DNA of 64,000 nucleotides. Source: a bacterium. GTDB taxonomy: Bacteria; Pseudomonadota; Gammaproteobacteria; Burkholderiales; Burkholderiaceae_C. Below are positions 27,080-35,693 of this stretch, piece after piece (the first letter of the stretch is position 1; every line of letters begins with the position of its first letter). The stretch is taken from contig JAVBXK010000027.1 in assembly GCA_030824555.1 (NCBI GenBank), positions 1 to 64,000 of the forward strand, in the 5' to 3' direction. The translations under genes and the position numbers were made by a program. The notes beneath the pieces are model-generated. The model was not told the origin of the DNA. It did no database searches and saw only the letters and a program-made list of their open reading frames with translations.

Positions 27080-27889
27080 ATGTTGATGAAGCCCATCACC
27101 GACGCCGAATTTGCACAGTTTCAGCGGTTCATTTTTGACGCAGCGGGCATCTCGATGGCCGATGCCAAAAAGGCTTTGGTCACGGGGCGACTGAGCAAGC
27201 GCCTGATGGTGCACGATCTGGACAGCTTTGGTGCCTACTTTGCGCTGTTGCAGTCGGGGCGCCACCCGCAAGAGGTGCAGATGGCGGTGGACCTGCTGAC
27301 CACCAACGAGACCTATTTCTTCCGCGAAAACAAGCACTTTGATTTTTTGCGGGCGCAGGCACTGGCAGCCCGTGGCAGACCGCAAGCCTATCGGGTGTGG
27401 AGCGCAGCCAGCTCCAGTGGTGAAGAGGCCTACACCATGGCCATGGTGCTGGCCGATGTGATGCCTGGGCAGGCCTGGGAGATCATGGGCACCGACATCA
27501 GCACCCGCGTGCTGGAAGGCGCGCGACGGGGCTTGTACACGCTTGAGCGCGGGCGGCACATTCCGCGCGATTTTTTGCAGCGTTTTTGCCGCAAGGGCAC
27601 TGATGAGTACGAGGGCTATTTTCTGGTAGACCGCAGTCTGCGCAGCCGGGTCAACTTCATGCATGCCAATCTGAACGCGCCGTTGCCCGATCTGGGCAAG
27701 TTCGACGTGGTGTTCTTGCGCAACGTCATGATCTATTTCAACCTGGAAACCAAGCGGCAGGTGGTGGCCCGTGTGCTGGCCACCATCAAGCCTGGCGGGT
27801 ACTTTTGTGTGGGGCATTCCGAAAGCCTGAACGACATCACACAGGCCGTGGAGGCCGTTGCACCCTCGATTTACAGGAAGCCCTTGTGA
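27080..27889 (+). CDS. cheR: chemotaxis protein methyltransferase CheR
   Basis: 269 residues. N-terminal four-helix subdomain (about 1-80), then the SAM-binding domain: TTNETYFFRE, RVWSAASSSGEEAYT, GTDISTRVLEGARRG, VVFLRNVMIYF and a C-terminal SESL block. It methylates glutamates on the MCPs for adaptation. ATG 27080 and ATG 27086 are both possible. Its stop overlaps the GTG start of cheD (GTGA). Confidence 0.95.
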   Translation: MLMKPITDAEFAQFQRFIFDAAGISMADAKKALVTGRLSKRLMVHDLDSFGAYFALLQSGRHPQEVQMAVDLLTTNETYFFRENKHFDFLRAQALAARGRPQAYRVWSAASSSGEEAYTMAMVLADVMPGQAWEIMGTDISTRVLEGARRGLYTLERGRHIPRDFLQRFCRKGTDEYEGYFLVDRSLRSRVNFMHANLNAPLPDLGKFDVVFLRNVMIYFNLETKRQVVARVLATIKPGGYFCVGHSESLNDITQAVEAVAPSIYRKPL

Positions 27890-28425
27890 ACACGCAACCT
27901 GTCCAGCTGATGGACATTTTTCTGTTGCCAGGCGAGTTTTTCGTGGCTGATGCGTCATGCCAGATTCGCACCATTCTGGGCTCGTGCGTGTCGATCACGT
28001 TGTGGCACCCACATGTGCGCATTGGAGGCATGTCCCACTTCTTGCTGCCCACGCGAGGCAGTGCCAGCCCCGCTTCGAAAGAGCTGGACGGCCACTATGG
28101 TGACGAGGCTCTGGAACTCATGTGCCGCGACTTGCGTGCCCATGGCGTAGAGCCTCGGCAGTGCGAGGCCAAGATTTTCGGCGGGGGGCACATGTTTCCG
28201 GGCCGCATGAAGGTGGATGGCAATCATGTGGGCCGCCGCAATGGTGAAGCTGCTCGCGAGCTGCTGGCGCTGCACGGCATCCCGGTGGTGACCGAAAGCC
28301 TGTTTGGCGTGGGGCACCGGCAGATCATTTTCGATGTCGGCAAGGGCGATGTCTGGGCCAGGCAGGTGAAGCTGTCGCTTCAAGAGGTGGCAGCACACAT
28401 GGACGCACAAGGAAAATTGACGTGA
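27886..28425 (+). CDS. cheD: chemoreceptor glutamine deamidase CheD
   Basis: 179 residues from GTG 27886, which overlaps the cheR stop; the longer frame to 27805 lies inside cheR and is rejected. The catalytic Cys is in [11 protein letters not shown] and the His in GGMSHFLLP. Thr/Asn-containing KIFGGGHMF and [13 protein letters not shown] complete the CheD signature. It deamidates receptor glutamines to methylatable glutamates and can interact with CheC in other bacteria; no cheC is present here. Confidence 0.93.
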   Translation: MNTQPVQLMDIFLLPGEFFVADASCQIRTILGSCVSITLWHPHVRIGGMSHFLLPTRGSASPASKELDGHYGDEALELMCRDLRAHGVEPRQCEAKIFGGGHMFPGRMKVDGNHVGRRNGEAARELLALHGIPVVTESLFGVGHRQIIFDVGKGDVWARQVKLSLQEVAAHMDAQGKLT

Positions 28426-29492
28426 CGCGCATCAAGGTGATGGTGGTGGATGATTCGGCTGTGGTCCGGCAGGTGGTGGCTGCACTGCTGTCGCGTGACC
28501 CTGATATCGAAGTGGTGGCGGCTGTGGCAGACCCCATTCTGGCCATGGCTCGCATGCAGGTGCAGTGGCCTGATGTGCTGGTGTTGGACATTGAAATGCC
28601 GCGCATGGACGGCATCACGTTCCTGAAAAAAATCATGGCCGAGCGGCCCACACCGGTGGTCATCTGCTCGACGCTGGCCGAAGCAGGTGCGGAAACGTCC
28701 ATGGCTGCGTTGGCAGCGGGTGCGGTGAGCATCATCACCAAGCCCAAGCTGGGCCTGAAACAGTTTCTGGAAGACGCGTCCGACGATCTGGTGACGGCCG
28801 TGAAAGCGGCCGCCCGCGCCAACGTAAAAATGCTTCGCGCACCCACCAAGCACACGGCTGACGTGATTCTGTCGCCCACTACCGAAAAGCATTCAGCCAT
28901 GATCCAGACCACCGACCGGGTGGTTGCACTGGGCACGTCAACCGGGGGCACGCAGGCACTGGAAGCTGTGCTGACCGCGTTACCACGGGTCACGCCTGGC
29001 ATCGTGATCGTGCAGCACATGCCCGAAAAATTCACGGCAGCGTTTGCCCAACGGCTCAATGGCTTGTGCCAGATCGAGGTGAAAGAGGCCGAGAACAATG
29101 ACCGTGTGGTCAACAGCCGTGCCCTGATTGCGCCAGGTGGCAAACACATGCTGCTCAAACGCAACGGCGCGCAGTATTACGTCGAGGTGGTGGATGGCCC
29201 GCTGGTCAACCGCCACCGACCGTCGGTGGATGTGTTGTTCCGCTCGGTGGCCAAATGTGCAGGTGCCAATGCCCTGGGTGTCATCATGACGGGCATGGGT
29301 GACGACGGTGCGGCCGGTTTGCTGGAGATGCGCAACGCCGGTGCCCGCACGGTGGGGCAAGATGAAGCCACTTGCGTGGTGTACGGCATGCCCAAAGAAG
29401 CCGTGAAGCGCGGTGCCGTGGAAAAAACGGTGCCGCTGGGGGCCATTGCGCGGGAAATCATGGCGCAATCTTCAGGTGTGATGGTGCGTTAA
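28422..29492 (+). CDS. cheB: protein-glutamate methylesterase/response regulator CheB
   Basis: 356 residues from GTG 28422, overlapping the cheD stop as GTGA. The receiver domain (1-125) has Asp 56 in [10 protein letters not shown]. The methylesterase domain follows, with catalytic Ser in [12 protein letters not shown] (about 172), His in [11 protein letters not shown] and Asp in [11 protein letters not shown]. When phosphorylated by CheA it removes receptor methyl groups. It completes the adaptation set cheR-cheD-cheB. Confidence 0.95.
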   Translation: MTRIKVMVVDDSAVVRQVVAALLSRDPDIEVVAAVADPILAMARMQVQWPDVLVLDIEMPRMDGITFLKKIMAERPTPVVICSTLAEAGAETSMAALAAGAVSIITKPKLGLKQFLEDASDDLVTAVKAAARANVKMLRAPTKHTADVILSPTTEKHSAMIQTTDRVVALGTSTGGTQALEAVLTALPRVTPGIVIVQHMPEKFTAAFAQRLNGLCQIEVKEAENNDRVVNSRALIAPGGKHMLLKRNGAQYYVEVVDGPLVNRHRPSVDVLFRSVAKCAGANALGVIMTGMGDDGAAGLLEMRNAGARTVGQDEATCVVYGMPKEAVKRGAVEKTVPLGAIAREIMAQSSGVMVR

Positions 29493-29560
29493 CGACCGCG
29501 TGACGCAGGGGCAAAGCCTTTCAGTCAGTGACGGTCAAGCAATGAGAGATGGAGCTTTGT

Positions 29561-29941
29561 ATGGCATTGGAGTGGAAACAAGATTACGAACTGGGTCACC
29601 CGGGCATCGATGCCCAGCATCGGTACCTGTTCGACCTGACCAACCAGATGGTCGCTGCTCACACGTCCGAGCAGCTCAAGCCCTTGCTGATGGCGCTTTA
29701 CAAACACACGCGTGAGCACTTTGAGCTGGAAGAAGGGCTGATGCGGCAATCGGGCTTCCCGGGTTTGGCTGCACATGCGGCGTACCACAACCAGTTGCTG
29801 TCTCGGTTGAACAGTCTGAGCCAGGACGTGGGCAAAGGTGTGGTTGACCGTGTGGCAGTGGGGAGCTTGATGTCTGACTGGGCGTTGCGGCACATTCGGT
29901 TTGACGATGCCGACGCGGCCGCTTACATCGCACGGGGTTGA
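29561..29941 (+). CDS. bacteriohemerythrin
   Basis: 126 residues from ATG 29561 (TGGAG six bases upstream), giving the family start MALEWKQDYELGHPGID. Diiron ligands are visible in order: His 20, His 53 and Glu 57 (EHFELEE), His 72 and His 76, His 111 and a final Asp about 116. It reversibly binds O2 and in other bacteria serves in O2 delivery or aerotactic sensing. It sits 68 bp after cheB on the same strand, which suggests an oxygen-linked role for the chemosensory locus. Confidence 0.9.
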   Translation: MALEWKQDYELGHPGIDAQHRYLFDLTNQMVAAHTSEQLKPLLMALYKHTREHFELEEGLMRQSGFPGLAAHAAYHNQLLSRLNSLSQDVGKGVVDRVAVGSLMSDWALRHIRFDDADAAAYIARG

Positions 29942-29965
29942 ACTGTCGGGTGAGTTCAGTTCCGG

Positions 29966-30799
29966 TTATTTGGCAAACCGCTTGCGCGTGAGCGCCAGCG
30001 CCACCCAGAACCCCACCACCGCATACGTGGCCAGCACCGTCAGGTGCAGCAAGGGTGCGTCGGGCCAACGGTCCATGAACAAGGGTCGCACCAGTTCTAC
30101 CGCATGGGTCAGTGGCAGCCAGTCTGACAACCCCTGCACGACCGGCGGGAGCTGTGTGCGCGGGAAAAACACCCCGCTGAGGAACATCATGGGCGTGAGG
30201 CCCAGGGTGAAGTAGTAGGTGAAGAAGTCGTAGCCTTTGGCCAGCGCGTTGAACACCAGGGCCAGGCAACTGAAGGTGATGCCCACCAGCACCAGCACTG
30301 GCAACACCAGCAGCAATTTGGGACTGTGGCTGATGCCCAGTGCCAGCATCACGCCCAGAATAGCCGTCACGGTGAAGACGGCCTTGAAGGCGGCCCACAG
30401 CATTTCGGCCAGCACCACGTCGTCCAGCAGCACCGGTGCGTTCAGGATGCCATCCCAGGTTTTTTGCACGTGCATGCGCGAGAAGGCGGAGTACAGCGCT
30501 TCGAACGTGGCGGCGTTCATGGCGCTCATGCAAATGCTGCCGCTGGCCAGGAACACGATGTAAGGCACCTTCTGCCCGCCCAGGTCAACCTGGCCCACCA
30601 GTGCACCCAGGCCATAGCCAAACGCCAGCAACCACATCAGCGGTTCTGCGATGTTGCCCACCAGGCTGGGAATGGCCAGCTTCTTCCACACCAGCAAATT
30701 GCGTTGCCACACGGGCCACCACCGCCCAGACAAACTGGGTGAACGCCAGATGCCGGGGGCAGGTGTAACGGCGGGCGCGGGCATGGGTGCGGGGTTCAT
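29966..30799 (-). CDS. ABC-2 type exporter permease (NodJ-like)
   Basis: 277 residues from ATG 30799 (an in-frame TTG at 30817 lies against the repeat). Six TM segments with the ABC-2 membrane signature (LGLTPMMFLSGVFFPR and LPLTHAVELVRPLF), typical of the NodJ/DrrB group. It should pair with the ATP-binding protein at 31538-32497, although an OmpA-like gene and a strong hairpin separate them. Cargo unknown. Confidence 0.87.
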   Translation of the reverse strand: MNPAPMPAPAVTPAPGIWRSPSLSGRWWPVWQRNLLVWKKLAIPSLVGNIAEPLMWLLAFGYGLGALVGQVDLGGQKVPYIVFLASGSICMSAMNAATFEALYSAFSRMHVQKTWDGILNAPVLLDDVVLAEMLWAAFKAVFTVTAILGVMLALGISHSPKLLLVLPVLVLVGITFSCLALVFNALAKGYDFFTYYFTLGLTPMMFLSGVFFPRTQLPPVVQGLSDWLPLTHAVELVRPLFMDRWPDAPLLHLTVLATYAVVGFWVALALTRKRFAK

Positions 30800-30814
30800 T
30801 TGTGCATTTTGAGT

Positions 30815-30858
30815 CAAAAATGGCCTTTGCGCTTTATAGGTATCATTCTTTGCTATTG
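30815..30858 (-). repeat. dispersed ~44-bp repeat, copy B
   Basis: Minus strand: TAGC, 17 nt (one fewer than the other copies), AAGCG, CAAAGGCCATTTTTG. It lies directly upstream of the permease gene, so it would be in its leader or promoter. Confidence 0.7.
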
Positions 30859-30890
30859 TTTACGGTAGCATTTGGAGTCCGGTGTGGTGT

Positions 30891-30935
30891 CCGCCAAATA
30901 AAAAGCCCGAACGTGTCGGGCTTTTTATTTGGCGG
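30891..30935 (-). terminator. perfect 20-bp-arm palindrome, bidirectional-type terminator
   Basis: Two 20-nt arms (30891-30910 and 30916-30935) are perfectly complementary around a 5-nt loop ACGTG. The stem is AAAAAGCCCGA / TCGGGCTTTTT in its inner part, with A/T tracts on both sides. It follows the OmpA-like gene by 30 bp and separates it from the permease gene. Confidence 0.85.
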
Positions 30936-30965
30936 CGGCACGCGTCGGCGTGGGCCGTTGGTGGC

Positions 30966-31451
30966 TCACTGCACCGCAACTTCCACGCTGCGGGCTTGTT
31001 TTTCGGGGCCGTTGGCCAGTGTGTTTTCGGGTTTTTTGAGTTCGATCTTGTCGGCTGCAACGCCCAGGGCAGTCAGCGCATCGCGCACGGCAAAGGCACG
31101 TTGTTTGGCCAGCTCCACGTTTTTCGCGGGGTCACCGGACGCATCGTGAAAGCCGCTGAGAACGGCTTTTTTGCCAGCAGCCACGGCTTTGACCACGTCG
31201 GCCAGGGCCTCGTTGGCACCGCCAGCCAGTGTGGCCTGGCCTGAGGCAAAGAAGAACGTCACCAGGCCATCTTGAACCTGAATGCTGGCATCGGCATCGG
31301 CCACCACTGCAGCAACAGGTGCCGCAACCGGCGCGGGCTTGGTGACACCGCGAAGCGCCGCAATGCCAATTACGAAAGCAATCACCAGCGTGATCAAACC
31401 AAACAGCAGGCCGAGTACCAGGCCGGTGTTGTCGTCGTCTTGAGATCCCAT
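30966..31451 (-). CDS. OmpA-like domain protein with N-terminal membrane anchor
   Basis: 161 residues. One TM segment (about 10-33), an Ala/Pro/Val linker, then an OmpA_C-like domain (about 60-160). Its peptidoglycan-binding Asp/Arg pattern is SGFHDASGDPAKN...AKQRA, and the end SVEVAVQ is typical. It is an inner-membrane-anchored, periplasmic, presumably peptidoglycan-associated protein. AAGGA precedes ATG 31451. It sits between the two halves of an ABC exporter, 86 bp after the ATPase gene. Confidence 0.82.
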   Translation of the reverse strand: MGSQDDDNTGLVLGLLFGLITLVIAFVIGIAALRGVTKPAPVAAPVAAVVADADASIQVQDGLVTFFFASGQATLAGGANEALADVVKAVAAGKKAVLSGFHDASGDPAKNVELAKQRAFAVRDALTALGVAADKIELKKPENTLANGPEKQARSVEVAVQ

Positions 31452-31537
31452 TGCATCTGTCCTTCAAAAAAAGATGCCGCGGATTGTAAAGGGCCGATAC
31501 CCGGGCATCGTCGTGCAAGGCGGGCTGACAGGCGTTG

Positions 31538-32497
31538 TCAGCCGTCGGCCCTGATCTGGCGGCCTGTGAGTTTGAGGAACAGGTCTTCCAGGTTGGCCGG
31601 GCGGTGGAGGGTGCGCAGGCCTGGGTGTGATGCCAGCTCGGCCAGCAGCGGGGTGGCCTGGGCGGTGTAGAAGAACACGGTTTCGCCGCTCACCTCGACC
31701 CGTGCGGCCAGGCGCGCGCACGGTGCGTGCTGCAGTGCCAGGGCGCCTTGGCCGTACACCTCCACCACATCAGGTTCCAGGTGTTGGGCAATCAGATCGC
31801 GTGGCGTGCCCTCCGCAATCTGGCGACCATGGTCCAGCACCACCAGGCGGTGGCACAGGCGTTCGGCTTCGTCCATGAAGTGGGTGGTCAGCAAGATGGA
31901 TTTGCCTTGTTGCAGCAACTGTTGCAGGCGCTCCCACATCAGGTGGCGGGCCTGTGGGTCGAGGCCGGTGGTGGGTTCGTCCAGCAGCAGCAGGGCGGGG
32001 TCGTTGACCAGCGCGCGGGCGAGGCTGAGACGGCGTTTCATGCCGCCAGACAGCTCGCCGGGTTGGGTCTGCGCCTTGTGGCTGAGTGCCGCAAATTCCA
32101 GCAGTTTGGGGATGCGCTCGCGCAGCAGCGCGTCCTTCAGCCCGAAGTAGCGGCCATAAACCAGCAGGTTTTCCGCGCACGAAAAATCGGGGTCCAGCGT
32201 GTCGAACTGGCTCACCACGCCCAGCTGTGCCTTGATGGCCAGTGCATCGGCGGGCATGGTCAGCCACGTGGGGGCAGCCTCGGTTTGCCTGGGCAAGCAA
32301 AAGCGCACGCTGCCGCTGTCGGGCTGGGTCAGGCCGAGGCACATGCGCAGCGTGGTGGTTTTGCCTGCGCCGTTGGGGCCTATCACGCCCAGGCATTCAC
32401 CTGGCCGGATGTGCAGCGACACGCCGTTGACCACCTCGGCGTCGCCATAGCGCTTGTGCAGGTGTTCGGCTTGAAACAGGGGAGCGTCAGGTGTCAT
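31538..32497 (-). CDS. ABC exporter ATP-binding protein (NodI-like)
   Basis: 319 residues. Walker [11 protein letters not shown]-loop VVSQFDTLD, signature [15 protein letters not shown], Walker [16 protein letters not shown] and H-switch [15 protein letters not shown]-terminal regulatory region of about 80 residues follows, as in NodI/DrrA-type ATPases. It should energise the ABC-2 permease encoded at 29966-30799. A roughly 20-residue loop before the Q-loop is longer than usual. Confidence 0.9.
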   Translation of the reverse strand: MTPDAPLFQAEHLHKRYGDAEVVNGVSLHIRPGECLGVIGPNGAGKTTTLRMCLGLTQPDSGSVRFCLPRQTEAAPTWLTMPADALAIKAQLGVVSQFDTLDPDFSCAENLLVYGRYFGLKDALLRERIPKLLEFAALSHKAQTQPGELSGGMKRRLSLARALVNDPALLLLDEPTTGLDPQARHLMWERLQQLLQQGKSILLTTHFMDEAERLCHRLVVLDHGRQIAEGTPRDLIAQHLEPDVVEVYGQGALALQHAPCARLAARVEVSGETVFFYTAQATPLLAELASHPGLRTLHRPANLEDLFLKLTGRQIRADG

Positions 32498-32638
32498 GAA
32501 GGTGCGGGGCGTTCAGGTGGTTCGCTGGGGGGCGTGTGGGCGATTCTTGCTGATTTGGGGGTGCTGCGTTCAGGCAGCCCTAGAATGGGCGCGCCTTTGA
32601 CCGACTGACCGAGCGGTTGTGCACCCTAGGAGACCGAT

Positions 32639-33496
32639 TTGTCTGATTTTTGGGCCGTTGCCCCGCAATACCTGTTGCCCAAGCTGGCGCTGACCCGACT
32701 GGCCGGGCGCTTTGCCAGCACGCAGGGTGGGGCGCTGACCACGGCTGTCATCAGGTGGTTTGCCCGGCGCTACAACGTGAACATGGCCGAAGCGGCTGAG
32801 TCCAATCTGGCTGCCTATGCCACGTTCAACGATTTTTTCACGCGTCCATTGAAAGCCGGTGCAAGGCCGTTGGACGCCGCCGATTGGGTGTGCCCCGTAG
32901 ACGGCGTCATCAGCCAGTTGGGCCCCGTCAGCGGCGACCAGGTTTTCCAAGCCAAAGGGCACAGTTATTCGACGGCAGCGCTGGTCGGTGGTGACGTGGC
33001 GCTGGCCAGCCAGTTTCAGGATGGTCAATTTGCCACCATCTACCTCAGCCCGCGCGATTACCACCGCATTCACATGCCCTGCGCCGGTGCGTTGACACGC
33101 ATGGTGTACGTGCCAGGCGAGCTGTTTTCGGTCAACCCCGCCACAGCGCGGGGTGTGCCGGGTTTATTTGCACGGAACGAGCGGGTGGTGTGCGTGTTCG
33201 ACACGGCGTTTGGCCCCATGGTGCTGGTGCTGGTGGGGGCCACCATCGTGGGCAGCATGGCCACGGTGTGGCATGGCGTGGTCAACCCGCCCCGGCTGCC
33301 CGACGTGCGGACGTGGGCGTACGAGGGCGACGGCATCCATTTGGGCCAGGGGGCCGAAATGGGCCGTTTCATGCTGGGCTCTACCGTGGTGATGCTGTGG
33401 CCCCACACTGCAGGTTTGCGTTTCCAGCCTGACTGGGCTGCCACCCGTGCGGTGCGCATGGGTGAGACCATGGCCCACAGCCTTGCCAGGCATTGA
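32639..33496 (+). CDS. psd: phosphatidylserine decarboxylase
   Basis: 285 residues from a TTG start at 32639, supported by AGGAG nine bases upstream. Blocks ATFNDFFTRPLK, PVDGVISQLG and LSPRDYHRIHMP, plus the self-cleavage motif LGST (246-249), in which the Ser becomes the pyruvoyl group, are all present. It converts phosphatidylserine to phosphatidylethanolamine at the inner membrane. Probably monocistronic; divergent from the ABC ATPase gene. Confidence 0.95.
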   Translation: MSDFWAVAPQYLLPKLALTRLAGRFASTQGGALTTAVIRWFARRYNVNMAEAAESNLAAYATFNDFFTRPLKAGARPLDAADWVCPVDGVISQLGPVSGDQVFQAKGHSYSTAALVGGDVALASQFQDGQFATIYLSPRDYHRIHMPCAGALTRMVYVPGELFSVNPATARGVPGLFARNERVVCVFDTAFGPMVLVLVGATIVGSMATVWHGVVNPPRLPDVRTWAYEGDGIHLGQGAEMGRFMLGSTVVMLWPHTAGLRFQPDWAATRAVRMGETMAHSLARH

Positions 33497-33694
33497 TGTG
33501 TCAGGTGTTGTGCACGGTGAAGTGACCCGCACACGTGTTTTTCGCGCCGCAGTGGATTGATGTGTGTCAATGGATACCTGAACTTCGCCCTCTTTAGGGG
33601 GCCACACTGCACACGGGCTGGGGTGTATGGCCTAAAGTGTCCCGTTTGCGCTGTATCTGGCGCATTGACCGGATATTTTTCAACGAGGTATTTC

Positions 33695-34123
33695 ATGTCC
33701 ATTGAGCAAGATCAACAGCAGGCCGCTGTGGGCGACCACCTGAAGCGCGTGGGCGCTTCCATTGAAGAATTGAATGCACGCATTGCGCGCCTGGCCATTG
33801 CGCTGGGGGTCAACTTGGACACCCCCGACTCGGTCGAACGGGTCATTGCCGAGGCTGGCACCAAGGTGCGGGCTGTGCCCCCCGCTGGCATGCCCGATCG
33901 CCGTGCCGCACGTGCGCCGCACAGTGGCCCTGACCGACGCCAGACCCACAAGTGGGTGGAACTGCGTGGTCTGATGGTGCTGCGCTACGGCGTGGAGCGC
34001 CAGACCATCGAAAATTATGGCCTGGATGCCACCCGCAGCCTCATGACGGCAGCGTCCGACCACATGACCCGCGAAGGTTTCAAACCCGGTGCTGATGGCA
34101 TGGACTTGAAGCACCTGGGCTGA
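33695..34123 (+). CDS. conserved-looking hypothetical protein
   Basis: 142 residues from ATG 33695 (AACGAGG upstream); the longer frame to 33557 is intergenic in character. The N-terminal half is a helical segment (DHLKRVGASIEELNARIARL) compatible with a coiled coil. A basic, Pro-rich middle follows (RRAARAPHSGPDRRQ), then a C-terminal alpha/beta part (WVELRGLMVLRYGVERQTIE). No signal peptide or TM. I do not recognise a family. It lies between psd and the MaoC-Pta gene, all plus strand. Confidence 0.7.
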   Translation: MSIEQDQQQAAVGDHLKRVGASIEELNARIARLAIALGVNLDTPDSVERVIAEAGTKVRAVPPAGMPDRRAARAPHSGPDRRQTHKWVELRGLMVLRYGVERQTIENYGLDATRSLMTAASDHMTREGFKPGADGMDLKHLG

Positions 34124-34211
34124 ATCCCATGCTGCTGCTTCTGTGGCGGGCACGACATGTGCTTGTCACTTGCCTGATTTCCAATCAGCGGTCTTTCGAC
34201 CCATTGATGAC

Positions 34212-35633
34212 ATGAACACACCTTTCAATACCGAGTGGCAAGAGAACGTCACGTTCGACGAGCTGAGCATTGGCCAGAGCAAACGGCTGTTTCGCACCCT
34301 GTCGCTCGACGACATCAAGGCGTTTGCAGCCGTTTCGGGCGACACCAACCCCGCGCACATCGACCCCGAGTACGCCAACGACACGATGCTGCACGGTGTG
34401 GTGGCGCATGGCATGTGGGGTGCCGGCCTCATTTCGGCGTTGCTGGGCACGAAATTTCCTGGCCCTGGCACCATTTATGTCGATCAGGTGCTGCACTTCG
34501 TCAGGCCTGCGCGGGTGGGCGACACGCTGTCGGTGGTGGCCACGGTCATGTCGAAGAACGATGAGAACAAGCACGTGCAGATGGATTGCCAGGTGACCAA
34601 TCAACGCGGTGAACGCGTGCTGCACGGCACAGCCGAGGTGTTGGCCCCGACAGAAAAGGTGCGTTTGCCCAAGGTCAGTGCGCCTCAGATTCAGCTGTTT
34701 GACCCGGAAGCCCGGTTCAAGGCACTGCTGGCGCAGGGGGCTGGTGTGGAAGCTGCGCGCTGTGCGGTGGTGCACCCGTGTGACGACGGTTCGCTCAGTG
34801 GCGCGATGGATGCGGCCCGTTATGGCCTGATCGTGCCGGTGCTGATTGGGCCGCGTGCGCGCATCGAGCAGGTGGCGCAGCAGGCGGGCATCGACCTGGC
34901 AGGTGCTGAATTTCACAACGTGCCTCACAGCCATGCCGCTGCCGAACTGGCCGCCGACATGGCTGCCAAGGGCGACGTGGAAATGATCATGAAGGGCAGC
35001 CTGCACACCGACGAGCTCATCCACGCGGTGCTGTCCAAGCCATCTTTGCGCACGGGACGGCGCATGTCGCACGTGTTCAGGTTCGACGTGCCGCTGTACG
35101 ACAAGCCCTTGCTGATCACCGATGCGGCGCTGAACATTGAACCCACGCTGACTGAAAAAGTGAGCATCATCCAGAACGCCATCGACTTCTGCCAGGTGAT
35201 GGGCGTGAACACGCCCAAGGTGGCCATTTTGTCGGCGGTGGAAACCGTGAACCCGGCTATTCCCTCCACACTCGACGCGGCTGCGCTGTGCAAAATGGCC
35301 GACCGAGGTCAGATCACTGGCGGCGTGCTCGACGGGCCGCTTGCATTCGACAACGCCATCTCGGCCCGGGCGGCAGAGGTCAAACACATCAAATCGCCAG
35401 TGGCAGGCGCTGCCGACATCCTGGCTGTGCCCGACCTGGAGTCGGGCAACATGCTGGCCAAGCAACTCGAATACCTGGCGGGTGCCATGGGCTCTGGCAT
35501 CGTGCTGGGTGCCAAGTTGCCCATTGCACTGACCAGCCGGGCCGACGGCCCCATGAACCGCGTGTCATCCGCATTGCTGGCGCTGCTGGTGGTGCAAAAG
35601 AACCGAGCCGAGCGACTGAGAAACCCGGTTTGA
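34212..35633 (+). CDS. MaoC dehydratase domain fused to phosphate acetyl/butyryltransferase
   Basis: 473 residues. N-terminal MaoC/hotdog domain (about 1-155) with the hydratase motif FAAVSGDTNPAHIDPEYA. C-terminal PTA_PTB domain (about 165-473) with MKGSLHTDELIHAVL, DAALNIEPTLTEKVSII and GVLDGPLAFDNAI. This is the bifunctional enoyl-CoA hydratase/phosphate acetyltransferase known in proteobacteria. Next to ackA it provides acyl-CoA to acyl-phosphate conversion, then ATP. ATG 34212 gives the MaoC N-terminus. Confidence 0.93.
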   Translation: MNTPFNTEWQENVTFDELSIGQSKRLFRTLSLDDIKAFAAVSGDTNPAHIDPEYANDTMLHGVVAHGMWGAGLISALLGTKFPGPGTIYVDQVLHFVRPARVGDTLSVVATVMSKNDENKHVQMDCQVTNQRGERVLHGTAEVLAPTEKVRLPKVSAPQIQLFDPEARFKALLAQGAGVEAARCAVVHPCDDGSLSGAMDAARYGLIVPVLIGPRARIEQVAQQAGIDLAGAEFHNVPHSHAAAELAADMAAKGDVEMIMKGSLHTDELIHAVLSKPSLRTGRRMSHVFRFDVPLYDKPLLITDAALNIEPTLTEKVSIIQNAIDFCQVMGVNTPKVAILSAVETVNPAIPSTLDAAALCKMADRGQITGGVLDGPLAFDNAISARAAEVKHIKSPVAGAADILAVPDLESGNMLAKQLEYLAGAMGSGIVLGAKLPIALTSRADGPMNRVSSALLALLVVQKNRAERLRNPV

Positions 35634-35651
35634 CCCGCATTGCTGAAAAAC

Positions 35652-35693
35652 AATAGCTTAGAAGTCAATCAATACAAGCGCTATGGCCATTTT
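35652..35693 (+). repeat. dispersed ~44-bp repeat, copy C, overlapping the ackA start
   Basis: TAGC at 35654, 18 nt, AAGCG at 35676, then CTATGGCCATTTT. The conserved GGCCATTTT tail, with AT in front, supplies the ackA ATG at 35683 and its first codons (Met-Ala-Ile-Leu). Confidence 0.75.

Noticed and set aside
34185-35465. A 426-codon minus-strand frame across the MaoC-Pta gene
   Set aside because: His/Arg-rich translation with no motif; the sense gene has two clear domains.
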